Assembly: GCA_002393555.1 (NCBI GenBank)
Contig: DGSP01000042.1
Location: 1-39,756, forward strand
Reading direction: 5' to 3'
From: Prevotellaceae bacterium UBA4359
GTDB lineage: Bacteria > Bacteroidota > Bacteroidia > Bacteroidales > Bacteroidaceae
DNA length: 39,756 nucleotides
Shown: positions 32,450-39,756 of the stretch, one piece after another
How positions within the stretch are numbered: position 1 is the first letter of the stretch
Layout: every line of letters begins with the position of its first letter
The notes under the pieces: generated by a model
Database searches by the model: none
What the model was told of the DNA's origin: nothing
What the model saw: only the letters and a program-made list of their open reading frames with translations
Made by a program: the position numbers and the translations under genes

Positions 32450-33448
32450 ATGCCCCAACGCAACCATGCCTTCGACTTCCTGTGCGGCATCTGCATCATC
32501 CGTATGATTATGCTGCACGTCATCAGCACTTGTGGCTATCGCGGCGAGTTCTGGTTCGGGAAAGTGATGGCATGGTCATTCTTCTTCATGTCCTTCTTTT
32601 TCTTCAAGGCCGGCTATTTCAACAAAGGGGTGAAGGGAAAGACGCTACCCTATCTGAAAGACCGCATGAAACGCCTGCTGGTGCCTTACTTCGTATGGGG
32701 TGCCATCGGAAGCATCGTCTTTTTCGGCTTTCTGCTCCTCTTTCCCGACTCGTTTCATCGCTACTACAAAATCCTGCGGTGGGAACACCTTTGGCAGGAC
32801 AGCCGCTTCTGGGGCAATCCCCCCGTCTGGTTTCTCTTCTCCTTCTTCGCCTGCTATGTGCTGACACACTTCATCGGCAAGGTGAAATACCTGAAATGGG
32901 TGGCCATCACCTTTCCCTTCATCAGTTACTATCTGTGGACACAACGCAATCCACTGTGGATGAGCCTCGACAACGTGTTCATGGGCATGTTCTTTTTCTA
33001 TTTAGGCCACGCATGGCGATGGGCACAGACCCGTGTACCCAAAGGTTGGCTCATCGCTGTCAGCATCCTGCTCATCGCAGCATTTGTGGTGAACAACAAA
33101 CTCTTCCATGGAGAGTACGACATGAGCCTCAACAAGTTTCACAACCATCCGTGGGGAGCAGGCATCAACACCATCTGCGCTTTGGTGGGCTTATCCGGAC
33201 TGTTGCTCTCACTCCCCATGAAACGCGTACCCGCTGTGGGCTACATCGGCGAACATTCCATGGTCTATTTCGTTGCCCACTACCCTCTCATCTTCCTATA
33301 CTCTTTCACTCATCTGGTGTTCCACCACACCGTGGCACACCATTGGGAAGACTTCATCCTGATGATGCTCTTCATCCTCGTCACCTGCACATGGCTGGTG
33401 CCTTATGTAGAGAAAGTTCCCTGGTTGAGTGGAAGGTGGAAAAAGTAA
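32450..33448 (+). CDS. Membrane acyltransferase (acyltransferase 3 family), paralogue 1
   Basis: The protein has 332 residues with about ten membrane helices. It opens with RNHAFDFLCGICIIRMIMLH, the helix-1 pattern with the conserved His of acyltransferase-3 (OafA/NodX-like) enzymes. FFFFKAGYFNKGVKGKTLPY follows, then a basic cytoplasmic loop (RMKRLLVPYFVWG). These enzymes use acyl-CoA, often acetyl-CoA, to O-acylate surface sugars at the inner membrane. It is very similar along its length to the next gene. The C-terminal GEHSMVYFVAHYPL and YVEKVPWLSGRW are shared with that paralogue. Its end overlaps the left side of a GTGAAAAG-like repeat. Confidence 0.88.
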   Translation: MPQRNHAFDFLCGICIIRMIMLHVISTCGYRGEFWFGKVMAWSFFFMSFFFFKAGYFNKGVKGKTLPYLKDRMKRLLVPYFVWGAIGSIVFFGFLLLFPDSFHRYYKILRWEHLWQDSRFWGNPPVWFLFSFFACYVLTHFIGKVKYLKWVAITFPFISYYLWTQRNPLWMSLDNVFMGMFFFYLGHAWRWAQTRVPKGWLIAVSILLIAAFVVNNKLFHGEYDMSLNKFHNHPWGAGINTICALVGLSGLLLSLPMKRVPAVGYIGEHSMVYFVAHYPLIFLYSFTHLVFHHTVAHHWEDFILMMLFILVTCTWLVPYVEKVPWLSGRWKK

Positions 33449-33495
33449 AAGTACAGTAGCAAATTTTTTTACTTTTCACTTTTACTTATTCACTG
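33440..33495. repeat. Degenerate AAAAAGTAAAAGT inverted repeat
   Basis: AAAAAGTAAAAGT at the left and TTTTTACTTTTCACTTTTAC at the right are complementary and resemble the arms of the repeats at 11540 and 13791. It spans the stop of acyltransferase 1 and abuts the promoter-like element before acyltransferase 2. Confidence 0.6.
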
Positions 33496-33503
33496 AAAAT
33501 CCT

Positions 33504-33511
33504 TACCTTTG
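33504..33511 (+). promoter_or_regulatory. Promoter-like TACCTTTG immediately before acyltransferase 2
   Basis: TACCTTTG matches the -7 consensus, with TTTA 19 bases upstream as a weak -33. It ends only five bases before the ATG at 33517, so a transcript from it would have almost no leader. Confidence 0.5.
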
Positions 33512-33516
33512 CACCC

Positions 33517-34554
33517 ATGAAAGAGCGTAATCACACCTTCGACTTCCTGTGTGGTATCTGCATCATCCGCATGATTACTCTCCACACCATCTCCTTCTGT
33601 GGCCACAAAGGCGACGACTGGTGGAAAGAGGTGATGGCATGGTCGTTCTTCTTCATGTGCTTTTTCTTCTTCAAGGCTGGCTATTTCAACAAAACCGTTT
33701 CGGGCAACACAAAGGCCTACATCACCGAAAAAGCCAAACGACTGCTCATCCCCTATCTGGTATGGGGCACCATTGGTTTCATTATCTATGCCATCTTTCT
33801 TCCCTTTGAAATTGACCGCTACCATCAGCCCATCGAACCGATGGAGTGGAATCATCTCTGGGAAACCAGTTCTTTCTGGGGTAACGAACCCGTCTGGTTC
33901 CTTTTTTCCTTTTTTTCGGCCTATGTACTGGTTCATCTCATCAAGAAAATCCATATCGTCAAGCCCATCTCAGTATTCCAGACAGTGGTGATTCTCGCCT
34001 GTCCTTTCATCAGTTACTGGATGTGGACACTCGACAATCCGTTGCCCATGAGCCTGAGCAACGTGCCGATGGGTGTTTTCTTTTTCAACATGGGACGCAG
34101 TTGGCGCTGGCTGATAGAGCGCATGGGCCGACGCCCCACTCTTATCCTCTCTTCTGTACTCATCCTCGCTTTCATTATCCTCAACATCCTGTGGCACGGC
34201 GAGTACGTAATGAGTGCCAACCGCTTCGAGGGCGAGAGTCTGGCAGCCTTTGTCAACACCGTCATCATCCTGTTGGGACTCTCTGGCTTTTTCCTCAAAC
34301 TGCCCCTTGGCAGAGTACCCGTAGTGAACTACATCGGTGAGCATTCCATGGTCTATTTCGTGGTTCACTATCCCATCCTCCAGTTCTACCGCTTCATCCA
34401 CATCTCTTTCGGCCACAGCATCTATGGCCATTGGGATGACTTCATCGTCCTCCTTGTCTTTGTCTTCAGCATCTGCACTTGGCTGGTGCCCTACGTGGAG
34501 AAGGTGCCGTGGCTGTCGGGGCGATGGAAGAAAGCCCTTCAACCCAAGAACTAA
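33517..34554 (+). CDS. Membrane acyltransferase, paralogue 2
   Basis: The protein has 345 residues and is a close paralogue of the preceding protein (shared RNHTFDFLCGICIIRM, MAWSFFFMCFFFFKAGYFNK, GEHSMVYFVVHYPI and YVEKVPWLSGRWKK). The family is acyltransferase 3 with about ten helices and conserved His and Arg in helix 1. It probably modifies the same glycan at another position or with a different acyl chain. It lies 68 bases after paralogue 1, with a repeat and a promoter-like element between, so it may be expressed both from the operon and alone. The middle (about residues 85-130) is the most divergent part of the pair. Confidence 0.88.
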   Translation: MKERNHTFDFLCGICIIRMITLHTISFCGHKGDDWWKEVMAWSFFFMCFFFFKAGYFNKTVSGNTKAYITEKAKRLLIPYLVWGTIGFIIYAIFLPFEIDRYHQPIEPMEWNHLWETSSFWGNEPVWFLFSFFSAYVLVHLIKKIHIVKPISVFQTVVILACPFISYWMWTLDNPLPMSLSNVPMGVFFFNMGRSWRWLIERMGRRPTLILSSVLILAFIILNILWHGEYVMSANRFEGESLAAFVNTVIILLGLSGFFLKLPLGRVPVVNYIGEHSMVYFVVHYPILQFYRFIHISFGHSIYGHWDDFIVLLVFVFSICTWLVPYVEKVPWLSGRWKKALQPKN

Positions 34555-34563
34555 TTCGTCAAG

Positions 34564-35658
34564 ATGGAAGTTACAAAACAACGGTTAGAATGGCTCGATG
34601 CCATGCGAGGCTTCACCATGATACTGGTCGTGGCCTATCATGTGGCCGAGTTTGGATTTCTGGAGTCTGAAAAGATTTCCGTATCCCTCCCCTTCCTGGT
34701 GCTCTTCCGCATGCCCCTCTTCTTCTTTGTCAGCGGTTTTCTGGCCTACAAAGCATCGTGGGTGTGGACTCCACAAAACTTTGCCGCACTCACATGGAAG
34801 AAGTTCAAGGTGCAAGTGCTGCCTGCGCTGGTGTTCCTGTGCGTGTGCATCGTCCTGCGGAGCAAGATGTCTTTCGCCGAAGGGTTCATGTACCGCATGG
34901 AAAGCCCCACCAAGGGAGGATATTGGTTCACATGGGTGCTTCTGCAAATGTTCCTCATCTACTACATCGTGGCGGCTCTCTTCCAGCGCATCGGCAAGAA
35001 AGCCGAGAACACGGCCATCGCCGTCCTGTGGGTCGTGGCCATCGGTGCTTACCTGTCGCTCTATCTGCCGCAAACTCTCGGCACCTGGTATAAGACCGAC
35101 TGGATGATGTACAGTTCTTTCTACGAAACGATGCAGTACATGCACTTCTTCCTCTTGGGCAATCTCGTTCACCGCCATTGGACAACCACTCAACGACTTT
35201 TCGACACCCAATGGTTCTTCCCCATCGTGGTCATCCTCGCCTTCCTCTGCTGCGCCGACATTTTCAGATGGCATCTGCTGAAAAGGGAGTGGACAAATCT
35301 TCCCAAGACAATGGCCATGTACACACTGATGCTGACCGTGGTGATGTTCTTCCGACATTACCAGACCTATTTCACGCAGCAGACCCGCATCGGTCGAGGA
35401 TTACAATACATCGGTGTGCGCACCCTCGACATCTACCTGCTCCACTTCATCTTCATGCCCAAAATTCCAGCTGTGGGAAAGTGGCTTGACGCCCATCAGC
35501 CCAATTTCGTCATCGACATCACCCTTGCTGTCGGCATGGCACTCCTCGTCATTGCCTTCTGCCTGCTCGTCAGCAACATTCTCCGGGTCAGCCCCCAATT
35601 GAAGGAACACCTTTTCGGCAGACCCACTCCACCCTTAAAAAACAAAGACAATGGATAA
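34564..35658 (+). CDS. Membrane acyltransferase, third copy
   Basis: The protein has 364 residues and is polytopic. It opens QRLEWLDAMRGFTMILVVAY with H at the end of helix 1 (YHVAEFGF), the common acyltransferase-3 signature. PLFFFVSGFLAYKASWVW follows. It is more distant from the two preceding paralogues than they are from each other. The predicted role is O-acylation of a surface polysaccharide in the inner membrane. Its stop codon overlaps the start of the LicD gene by eight bases, and it begins nine bases after paralogue 2, so cotranscription is clear. Confidence 0.88.
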   Translation: MEVTKQRLEWLDAMRGFTMILVVAYHVAEFGFLESEKISVSLPFLVLFRMPLFFFVSGFLAYKASWVWTPQNFAALTWKKFKVQVLPALVFLCVCIVLRSKMSFAEGFMYRMESPTKGGYWFTWVLLQMFLIYYIVAALFQRIGKKAENTAIAVLWVVAIGAYLSLYLPQTLGTWYKTDWMMYSSFYETMQYMHFFLLGNLVHRHWTTTQRLFDTQWFFPIVVILAFLCCADIFRWHLLKREWTNLPKTMAMYTLMLTVVMFFRHYQTYFTQQTRIGRGLQYIGVRTLDIYLLHFIFMPKIPAVGKWLDAHQPNFVIDITLAVGMALLVIAFCLLVSNILRVSPQLKEHLFGRPTPPLKNKDNG

Positions 35659-36451
35659 TCACAAGGACTACATGCAGCGTCACCTGCGGTCCATACAACT
35701 CAAAGAACTGACCATCCTGCAGGAAATACACCAGGTGTGCGCCAACCACCATATCGATTACTGGCTCGACGGCGGAACCATTCTCGGAGCCGTGCGCCAC
35801 GGAGGCTTCATCCCCTGGGATGACGACATCGACATAGCCATGCGCAAAGAGGATATACCACGCTTTCTCGAAGTGGCTACTCACGAACTCCCTTCCTGGC
35901 TCTACGTGCAGACTCCCGAGACCGATATTTCCCGGCTGCCCATGATTAAGATACGCGACAAAGACTCCTTCCTCATCGAGGCAGACGATGACTTCCAGCA
36001 ATCCTATCCCAAGGGCATCTTCGTCGATATCTTTCCATTCGAACCTTATCCACGTGTTTCGCGAAAGTTCTGCAAGCACATTCTTCGAGGCTACAGCAAG
36101 GCCAACGGCATTCTCCGAGCCAGACACTACTATTCATGGCGCTCCGTGGCCGAACTTTTTTGGTTTGGCACCAAACGCATCTGGTTCCGTACCGTATGGG
36201 CCATTGCCTGCATCCTTCGCCCCCACGACCAGCACACAGGCAACATTATCGACACCAACGGCTATGGCATCATGCACCGCAACGAAGACATATTCCCAGT
36301 GTCCAGCATCCTGTTCGAGGGCCACACCTTCATGGCACCAGCCCAACCCGAACGCTACACCAGCAACATTTATGGTGACTACATGACCCTCCCTCCCTTA
36401 GACCACCGCACAGGCCATGCCGTCTTCTATGCCGAAACCCTACAGAACTAA
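35651..36451 (+). CDS. LicD-family phosphotransferase
   Basis: The protein has 266 residues and is cytoplasmic. The family core is HIDYWLDGGTILGAVRHGGF followed by IPWDDDIDIAM (DDDID at 57-61), the nucleotidyltransferase-fold site of LicD. LicD enzymes transfer phosphocholine or other phospho-groups from a CDP-linked donor to sugars in surface glycans. No choline-uptake or CDP-choline gene (licA, licB, licC) lies within the window, so the transferred group could be phosphocholine, phosphoethanolamine or another CDP-activated alcohol. It overlaps the preceding acyltransferase and precedes a glycosyltransferase by ten bases. Confidence 0.92.
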   Translation: MDNHKDYMQRHLRSIQLKELTILQEIHQVCANHHIDYWLDGGTILGAVRHGGFIPWDDDIDIAMRKEDIPRFLEVATHELPSWLYVQTPETDISRLPMIKIRDKDSFLIEADDDFQQSYPKGIFVDIFPFEPYPRVSRKFCKHILRGYSKANGILRARHYYSWRSVAELFWFGTKRIWFRTVWAIACILRPHDQHTGNIIDTNGYGIMHRNEDIFPVSSILFEGHTFMAPAQPERYTSNIYGDYMTLPPLDHRTGHAVFYAETLQN

Positions 36452-36461
36452 TTCCATCCCC

Positions 36462-37436
36462 ATGACTTTAGCCCCAATCGCCCTCTTTGTCTATAACCGA
36501 GCAGACAACATGCTCAAGACCCTCGAATGTCTCGTGCGCAACACCTTGGCATCCGAGACCGAACTCTACGTCTTTTCCGATGGAGGGAAAGACACTAGGT
36601 CATGGGAGGAAGTCAACCACGTAAGGCAGGAACTGCACCGCTTTCAGACACTCGCCGAGAAAAAAGGCACACTGAAACGCATGACCATCGTGGAGCGTAG
36701 CAAAAACTTCTACCTCGAACGCAACATCATCGAAGGCATTGCACAGGTGTTCAAGCAGCACGACCGCATCATCGTGTTGGAAGACGACATCTGCACCTCC
36801 CCCTATTTTCTGGAGTATATGAACCAAGCCTTCGACCTCTACCAAGACAATCCCCAAGTCATGCACGTGGCCGGTTTCACCCACCTGAGCCTGCTCAACC
36901 CCCTCTGCCCTACGGAAGGGAACAACGGCCAGCCACCCGTTCCGTTCTATTTCACCCCCCACATGGGAGGATGGGGATGGGGCACATGGCGCGACCGTTG
37001 GCAGAACCACTTCGTCCACTACGCAACACGGGCCGAAGCCCTCAAGGGAATGACCGACAACGACATCAACGCCATCCAGTATGGCGGTGCATTCACTTGT
37101 CTGAAAAGCCTCGACAAGCAACCCATCCCATGGGACATCTGCTGGGAACTGGCCATCTACAAGGCACACGGACTCTGCCTCACACCCGGCCACACCCTCG
37201 TGCGCAACATCGGCCTCCGCAGTGGCACCCACTTCCGTTCGTTCGACCTTCTGCAACACTATCTCTACGACCGCGAGCCGATGAAACATCCTCTTCCGCT
37301 CACACGAGTGGAACACCCGCAGAAAGACCCACACATCGAAGCCCTCTTTGCCGAAGCCATCACCGACTGGGGCATCCGCTACACCCCACTGGGCAAATTC
37401 ATCCGCTTCTTCTACAAGTTGCTCAAAAAGCACTAA
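36462..37436 (+). CDS. Glycosyltransferase, GNT-I/HlpA-like
   Basis: The protein has 324 residues from the ATG at 36462, ten bases after LicD; the frame extends upstream only inside LicD. It begins APIALFVYNRADNMLKTLEC, the GT-A fold start. The metal-binding acidic motif is VLEDDI (Glu107-Asp108-Asp109), and GGWGWGTWRDRW is typical of the family annotated as HlpA-like or GNT-I-like glycosyltransferases. It probably adds a sugar to the glycan built or modified by this operon. It is the last gene of the operon; copy 2 of the 0.2-kb repeat starts four bases after its stop. Confidence 0.9.
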   Translation: MTLAPIALFVYNRADNMLKTLECLVRNTLASETELYVFSDGGKDTRSWEEVNHVRQELHRFQTLAEKKGTLKRMTIVERSKNFYLERNIIEGIAQVFKQHDRIIVLEDDICTSPYFLEYMNQAFDLYQDNPQVMHVAGFTHLSLLNPLCPTEGNNGQPPVPFYFTPHMGGWGWGTWRDRWQNHFVHYATRAEALKGMTDNDINAIQYGGAFTCLKSLDKQPIPWDICWELAIYKAHGLCLTPGHTLVRNIGLRSGTHFRSFDLLQHYLYDREPMKHPLPLTRVEHPQKDPHIEALFAEAITDWGIRYTPLGKFIRFFYKLLKKH

Positions 37437-37440
37437 AGAA

Positions 37441-37652
37441 ACGTAAGTTCGATGTAAGAATTACGCCTTCGGCGGACGAAGAAAAAACAGAAAAAAACAA
37501 GTAAAAACAAATAAAAACAGGTTCTTCTTGGTTGTGATGGCAAAATGTTGTGGACGAAGAAATGGTTTTTATTTGTTTTCATCGGTTTTTATTTGTTTTT
37601 TCTTCGTCCGCCGAAGGCGTATAATAAAACTTTTCTTATACCGAACTAACGT
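37441..37652. repeat. 0.2-kb inverted-repeat element, copy 2
   Basis: The 212-base element has the ends ACGTAAGTTCGATGTAAGA and, at the far end, the reverse complement of ACGTTAGTTCGGTATAAGA. Both are followed inward by ACGCCTTCGGCGGACGAAGA. The interior is A-rich at the left and T-rich at the right. It is the reverse complement of copy 1 at 15448-15661 over nearly its whole length, with scattered differences such as TTTGCCATCACAACC versus TTCGCTATCACAACA. Confidence 0.87.
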
Positions 37653-37662
37653 TAAAGAACAG

Positions 37663-37697
37663 CCCCCAAACCGACGTCGGGGACATCGATTTGGGGG
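37663..37697. terminator. CCCCCAAAYCGA hairpin between convergent genes
   Basis: CCCCCAAACCGA pairs with TCGATTTGGGGG (one mismatch) around an 11-base loop, in the gap between the glycosyltransferase and the DUF4954 gene. It contains the ACCGACGTCGGGGACATCG motif shared with 3804-3897. It may terminate transcription from both sides; the stop of the opposing gene is 43 bases away. Confidence 0.5.
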
Positions 37698-37739
37698 TAT
37701 AAGACTTGTGCCATTGAGGGCAACACCAGTCAGCCCTTC

Positions 37740-39503
37740 TCACTTCACGCCTTCCAGGAAATCTCTCAGTTGGTCAGGCTCCACATCGCCCATCTGATAC
37801 TCCTTCTCAGCATCGTCCTTCACCATCTTGAGCCAAAGCGCGTGAGCCTCCTCCGCCTCGGCCATCCAGCGGTCGCGGTCGATGAAGAGATTGCCGCCAC
37901 AAGCCTGCATCACATAGTTGGCGTAGGTTTGTTCATAAAGTCTGTAGTTCTGATGTATCTGCTGAAGAATACCCTTCAGGTCTTCAGCCGTGCCGATGGT
38001 GCCGTTCTCGATGTCGCGCACCACGCTGTCCAGTTCGCTCTTCGGAGCGAGCATGCCCATCATATCGACCCAACGGCTTCCGTTCGTCTCTGTCGTCTCA
38101 GCCGTGTTGTTCTGGAAACAACGGTAGAGGAAGAGTTTCAGCACCAACTCATAATACTGGATGCCCTTCAGCAACGCGGCTCGCTTGATTTTGCAGCCAC
38201 GGTAGGCATACACTTCCGTGCCGTCGGGATTCTTCTTCAGCAAATCCTCCAGCACCGACTTGCCCTCCAGCACCGACTGCACGATGTATGGATTGGGGAA
38301 AGCGAAGTTGATGATGTCGTTGCGCGAGCCGAGCGGACGCACATCGCGCTTGGGCCACTTGTTGATGTCGCGCCAGGTGCCCACCGTGCGGATGTTGATG
38401 CCCGGCACCAGCCATGTCTCACGCCCTTCGGCAATGACATAACTGAACGGCAACTTCTGCACCTGCGGATGGTTCTGCACCTTGCCCATCACCATCGAGA
38501 AACTGCCCACATGGGCTGGCCAGAGGATGTGGCTGCCCGAGGCCGTCTTGCTGCCACGGTCGAGCGTACCCCAGTGGATAGGCCCCATCTTGTAGGCATG
38601 ATTGCTCTGGTTCGTGCCAGAACCAGCATTGTAGAACGAGAAAGCGCCACCAATGAGCAGCGTACTCTTGTGGTGGCTCGTGGCAAACGGGCCACAGAAG
38701 GCAGCACACGACTCGCCATTGTCCATATAACTGTTGGCAAAAAACACACTTGCCTCAGCCGAGAAACCCTTTCCGACATGGACAGACTCACCCACAAAGC
38801 AACTATACACCTTCGCACCATCCATCACACTGGCACCTGCCGCCACCACACTGTCTTCGATAATGACATCAGAACCAATCAACGTGCCAGCATCTTCGGT
38901 ACTCATGATGGTGCAATTGTTCAGTTTGCTGCTACCCTGCACCTCACAGCCCTCGCCAATCCGCACGTTGTTCATCTCCTTCACGCCCACCACTCTGGCA
39001 CCCGAGCCGATGTGGGGTTCCGTGCTTTTCTCCACCCGTGCCAACTTCTTCGCACTGCTGAAGTTCACCATCATCCAGGCCAACTGAGCCGTCAGCCCCT
39101 CAAAAATGACGATGTTGCCATCGCCACCCTCGTTCAGCACCGAAATCTCCGTGCCATTGCCAAAGGTGGCATCCTCCTGATTCGTGATGACACCCACGTT
39201 AGCCACATAGCACCGCTCACCAATCTGCGTGTTAGAGATATAGCCACGCACATTCTCCACCAGACAGCCATCGCCAATCACCACATTGCGCAGCGTAGCA
39301 TTCCTCACACAGCAGCGGCGGCGGAAACCCTCCTCCATCTCCACATAGCCATTCAGGTTGCCAATCTCCACATGCCCATAGAGCAGCACATTCTCCATTT
39401 GTGAAGGCACAAAAGCCTCATCCACCAAGATGTCCGACCAGTCGTCGGCCCAACATCCACGCTCTTCCAACTGAGCGATTTCATTTACAGCAAGTTCTCT
39501 CAT
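37740..39503 (-). CDS. DUF4954 family protein
   Basis: The protein has 587 residues from the ATG at 39503, placed just after a good minus-strand promoter; the longer frame upstream is low-complexity and non-coding. The central part has many hexapeptide-like steps (for example NVRIGEGCEVQGSSKLNN, VVAAGASVMDGAKVYSC and SVHVGKGFSAEASVFFANSY), indicating a left-handed beta-helix as in sugar or nucleotide-sugar acyltransferases and uridylyltransferases. The C-terminal part is helical and acidic. DUF4954 is common and almost single-copy in Bacteroidetes, and its substrate is not known to me. It ends 303 bases from the convergent glycosyltransferase gene. Confidence 0.9.
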   Translation of the reverse strand: MRELAVNEIAQLEERGCWADDWSDILVDEAFVPSQMENVLLYGHVEIGNLNGYVEMEEGFRRRCCVRNATLRNVVIGDGCLVENVRGYISNTQIGERCYVANVGVITNQEDATFGNGTEISVLNEGGDGNIVIFEGLTAQLAWMMVNFSSAKKLARVEKSTEPHIGSGARVVGVKEMNNVRIGEGCEVQGSSKLNNCTIMSTEDAGTLIGSDVIIEDSVVAAGASVMDGAKVYSCFVGESVHVGKGFSAEASVFFANSYMDNGESCAAFCGPFATSHHKSTLLIGGAFSFYNAGSGTNQSNHAYKMGPIHWGTLDRGSKTASGSHILWPAHVGSFSMVMGKVQNHPQVQKLPFSYVIAEGRETWLVPGINIRTVGTWRDINKWPKRDVRPLGSRNDIINFAFPNPYIVQSVLEGKSVLEDLLKKNPDGTEVYAYRGCKIKRAALLKGIQYYELVLKLFLYRCFQNNTAETTETNGSRWVDMMGMLAPKSELDSVVRDIENGTIGTAEDLKGILQQIHQNYRLYEQTYANYVMQACGGNLFIDRDRWMAEAEEAHALWLKMVKDDAEKEYQMGDVEPDQLRDFLEGVK

Positions 39504-39528
39504 TGTTCGTTCAATTACTTTTCGGGGG

Positions 39529-39559
39529 CAAAGATAAAAAAAGGGAAAGAAATGGCAAA
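39529..39559 (-). promoter_or_regulatory. Promoter of DUF4954 gene
   Basis: On the minus strand, TTTG (39559-39556) and TATCTTTG (39536-39529) are separated by 19 bases. The ATG follows 25 bases after the -7 element. Confidence 0.75.
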
Positions 39560-39672
39560 GAAAAGGAAGAAAAAAAAGCCTCTCAAGTTGAACTACCCAC
39601 AATTCATCATACGTACACATCCTTTCTTCCTCATTTTGTAGTGCTATGGACCATTTGTGCCTCCTAACATAA

Positions 39673-39690
39673 CGTCAGTTCAGTATAAGG
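39673..39690. repeat. Sequence like one end of the 0.2-kb element
   Basis: ACGTCAGTTCAGTATAAG resembles the end motif of the 0.2-kb element (ACGTNAGTTCGRTRTAAG). The ACGCCTTCGGCGG part does not follow. The last 66 bases of the window hold nothing else I recognise. Confidence 0.4.
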
Positions 39691-39756
39691 AGTCGCTTCG
39701 CAAGAAATTCCAAATAAAAATAGATTGATTTAAGTTTCGGATGCTTTCTTCAACAA

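Noticed and set aside
38505..38525. CCCACATGGGCTGGCC as another GCCCAGC-type repeat
   Set aside because: It encodes the PAHVG segment of DUF4954, which fits the surrounding protein, and the palindrome is incomplete.
37770..39404. 544-codon open frame on the plus strand
   Set aside because: Antisense to the DUF4954 gene, which has a promoter and a recognisable beta-helix pattern.

Overview
The window reads as a chromosomal segment from a Bacteroidales bacterium, most likely a Prevotella-type member of the Prevotellaceae. Three things point there. Several promoters carry the Bacteroidetes -33 TTTG / -7 TAnnTTTG pair. Many genes have little Shine-Dalgarno sequence. The gene families are typical of that order: TlpA-like periplasmic thioredoxins, DUF4954, DUF4932, DUF4421, DUF3791, class I fumarase, and the neighbouring pair frr-rsgA. 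There is no phage, plasmid or CRISPR signature. The genes are mainly core metabolism and cell-envelope biology, heavily interspersed with small non-coding repeats.

Layout. 0-3.8 kb: two secreted thioredoxin-fold proteins in tandem. 4.0-7.2 kb: an aldo/keto reductase, a lipoprotein with a four-cysteine knuckle, and a MOP-family flippase carrying two repeat-derived in-frame inserts. 7.4-9.7 kb: a DUF3791 / broken DUF3990 / DUF3791 cluster, then a protein that looks like a DUF4932 protease N-terminus joined to a DUF4421 barrel. 9.9-14.7 kb: class I fumarase, a small conserved protein, frr, rsgA and a TPR protein, with a different hairpin repeat at every junction. 14.7-15.7 kb: tRNA-Asn, a hairpin, an ISL3-type transposase remnant and a 0.2-kb inverted-repeat element. 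15.6-23.8 kb, minus strand: dxs-trkA-trkH-UbiA-HAD-membrane glycosyltransferase, with ATGA overlaps between several genes. 23.8-24.4 kb: repeat-rich intergenic region. 24.4-29.0 kb: an outer-membrane barrel with a strong terminator, an AAA-ATPase/nuclease-like protein, and metG. 29.0-37.4 kb, plus strand: an envelope operon of metallophosphoesterase, LTA-synthase-like enzyme, three acyltransferases, LicD and a glycosyltransferase. 37.4-39.5 kb: a second copy of the 0.2-kb element and a convergent DUF4954 gene.

How the genes may work together. The UbiA protein carries the signature of polyprenyl-phosphate phosphoribosyltransferases and overlaps an HAD phosphatase gene and a membrane glycosyltransferase gene. 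This is the gene set expected for making and using a lipid-linked pentose donor. The 29-37 kb operon combines a phosphodiester-polymer synthase fold, LicD and O-acyltransferases. It suggests a phosphate-substituted, acylated surface glycan in a Gram-negative organism.

The most unusual feature is the repeat landscape. At least six families of short inverted repeats are present, and several copies lie inside conserved genes without breaking the reading frame (flippase, rsgA, metG, metallophosphoesterase). Two 212-214 bp element copies lie in opposite genomic orientation 22 kb apart. Each directly follows a glycosyltransferase gene in the same relative orientation, and one of them supplies that gene's stop codon.
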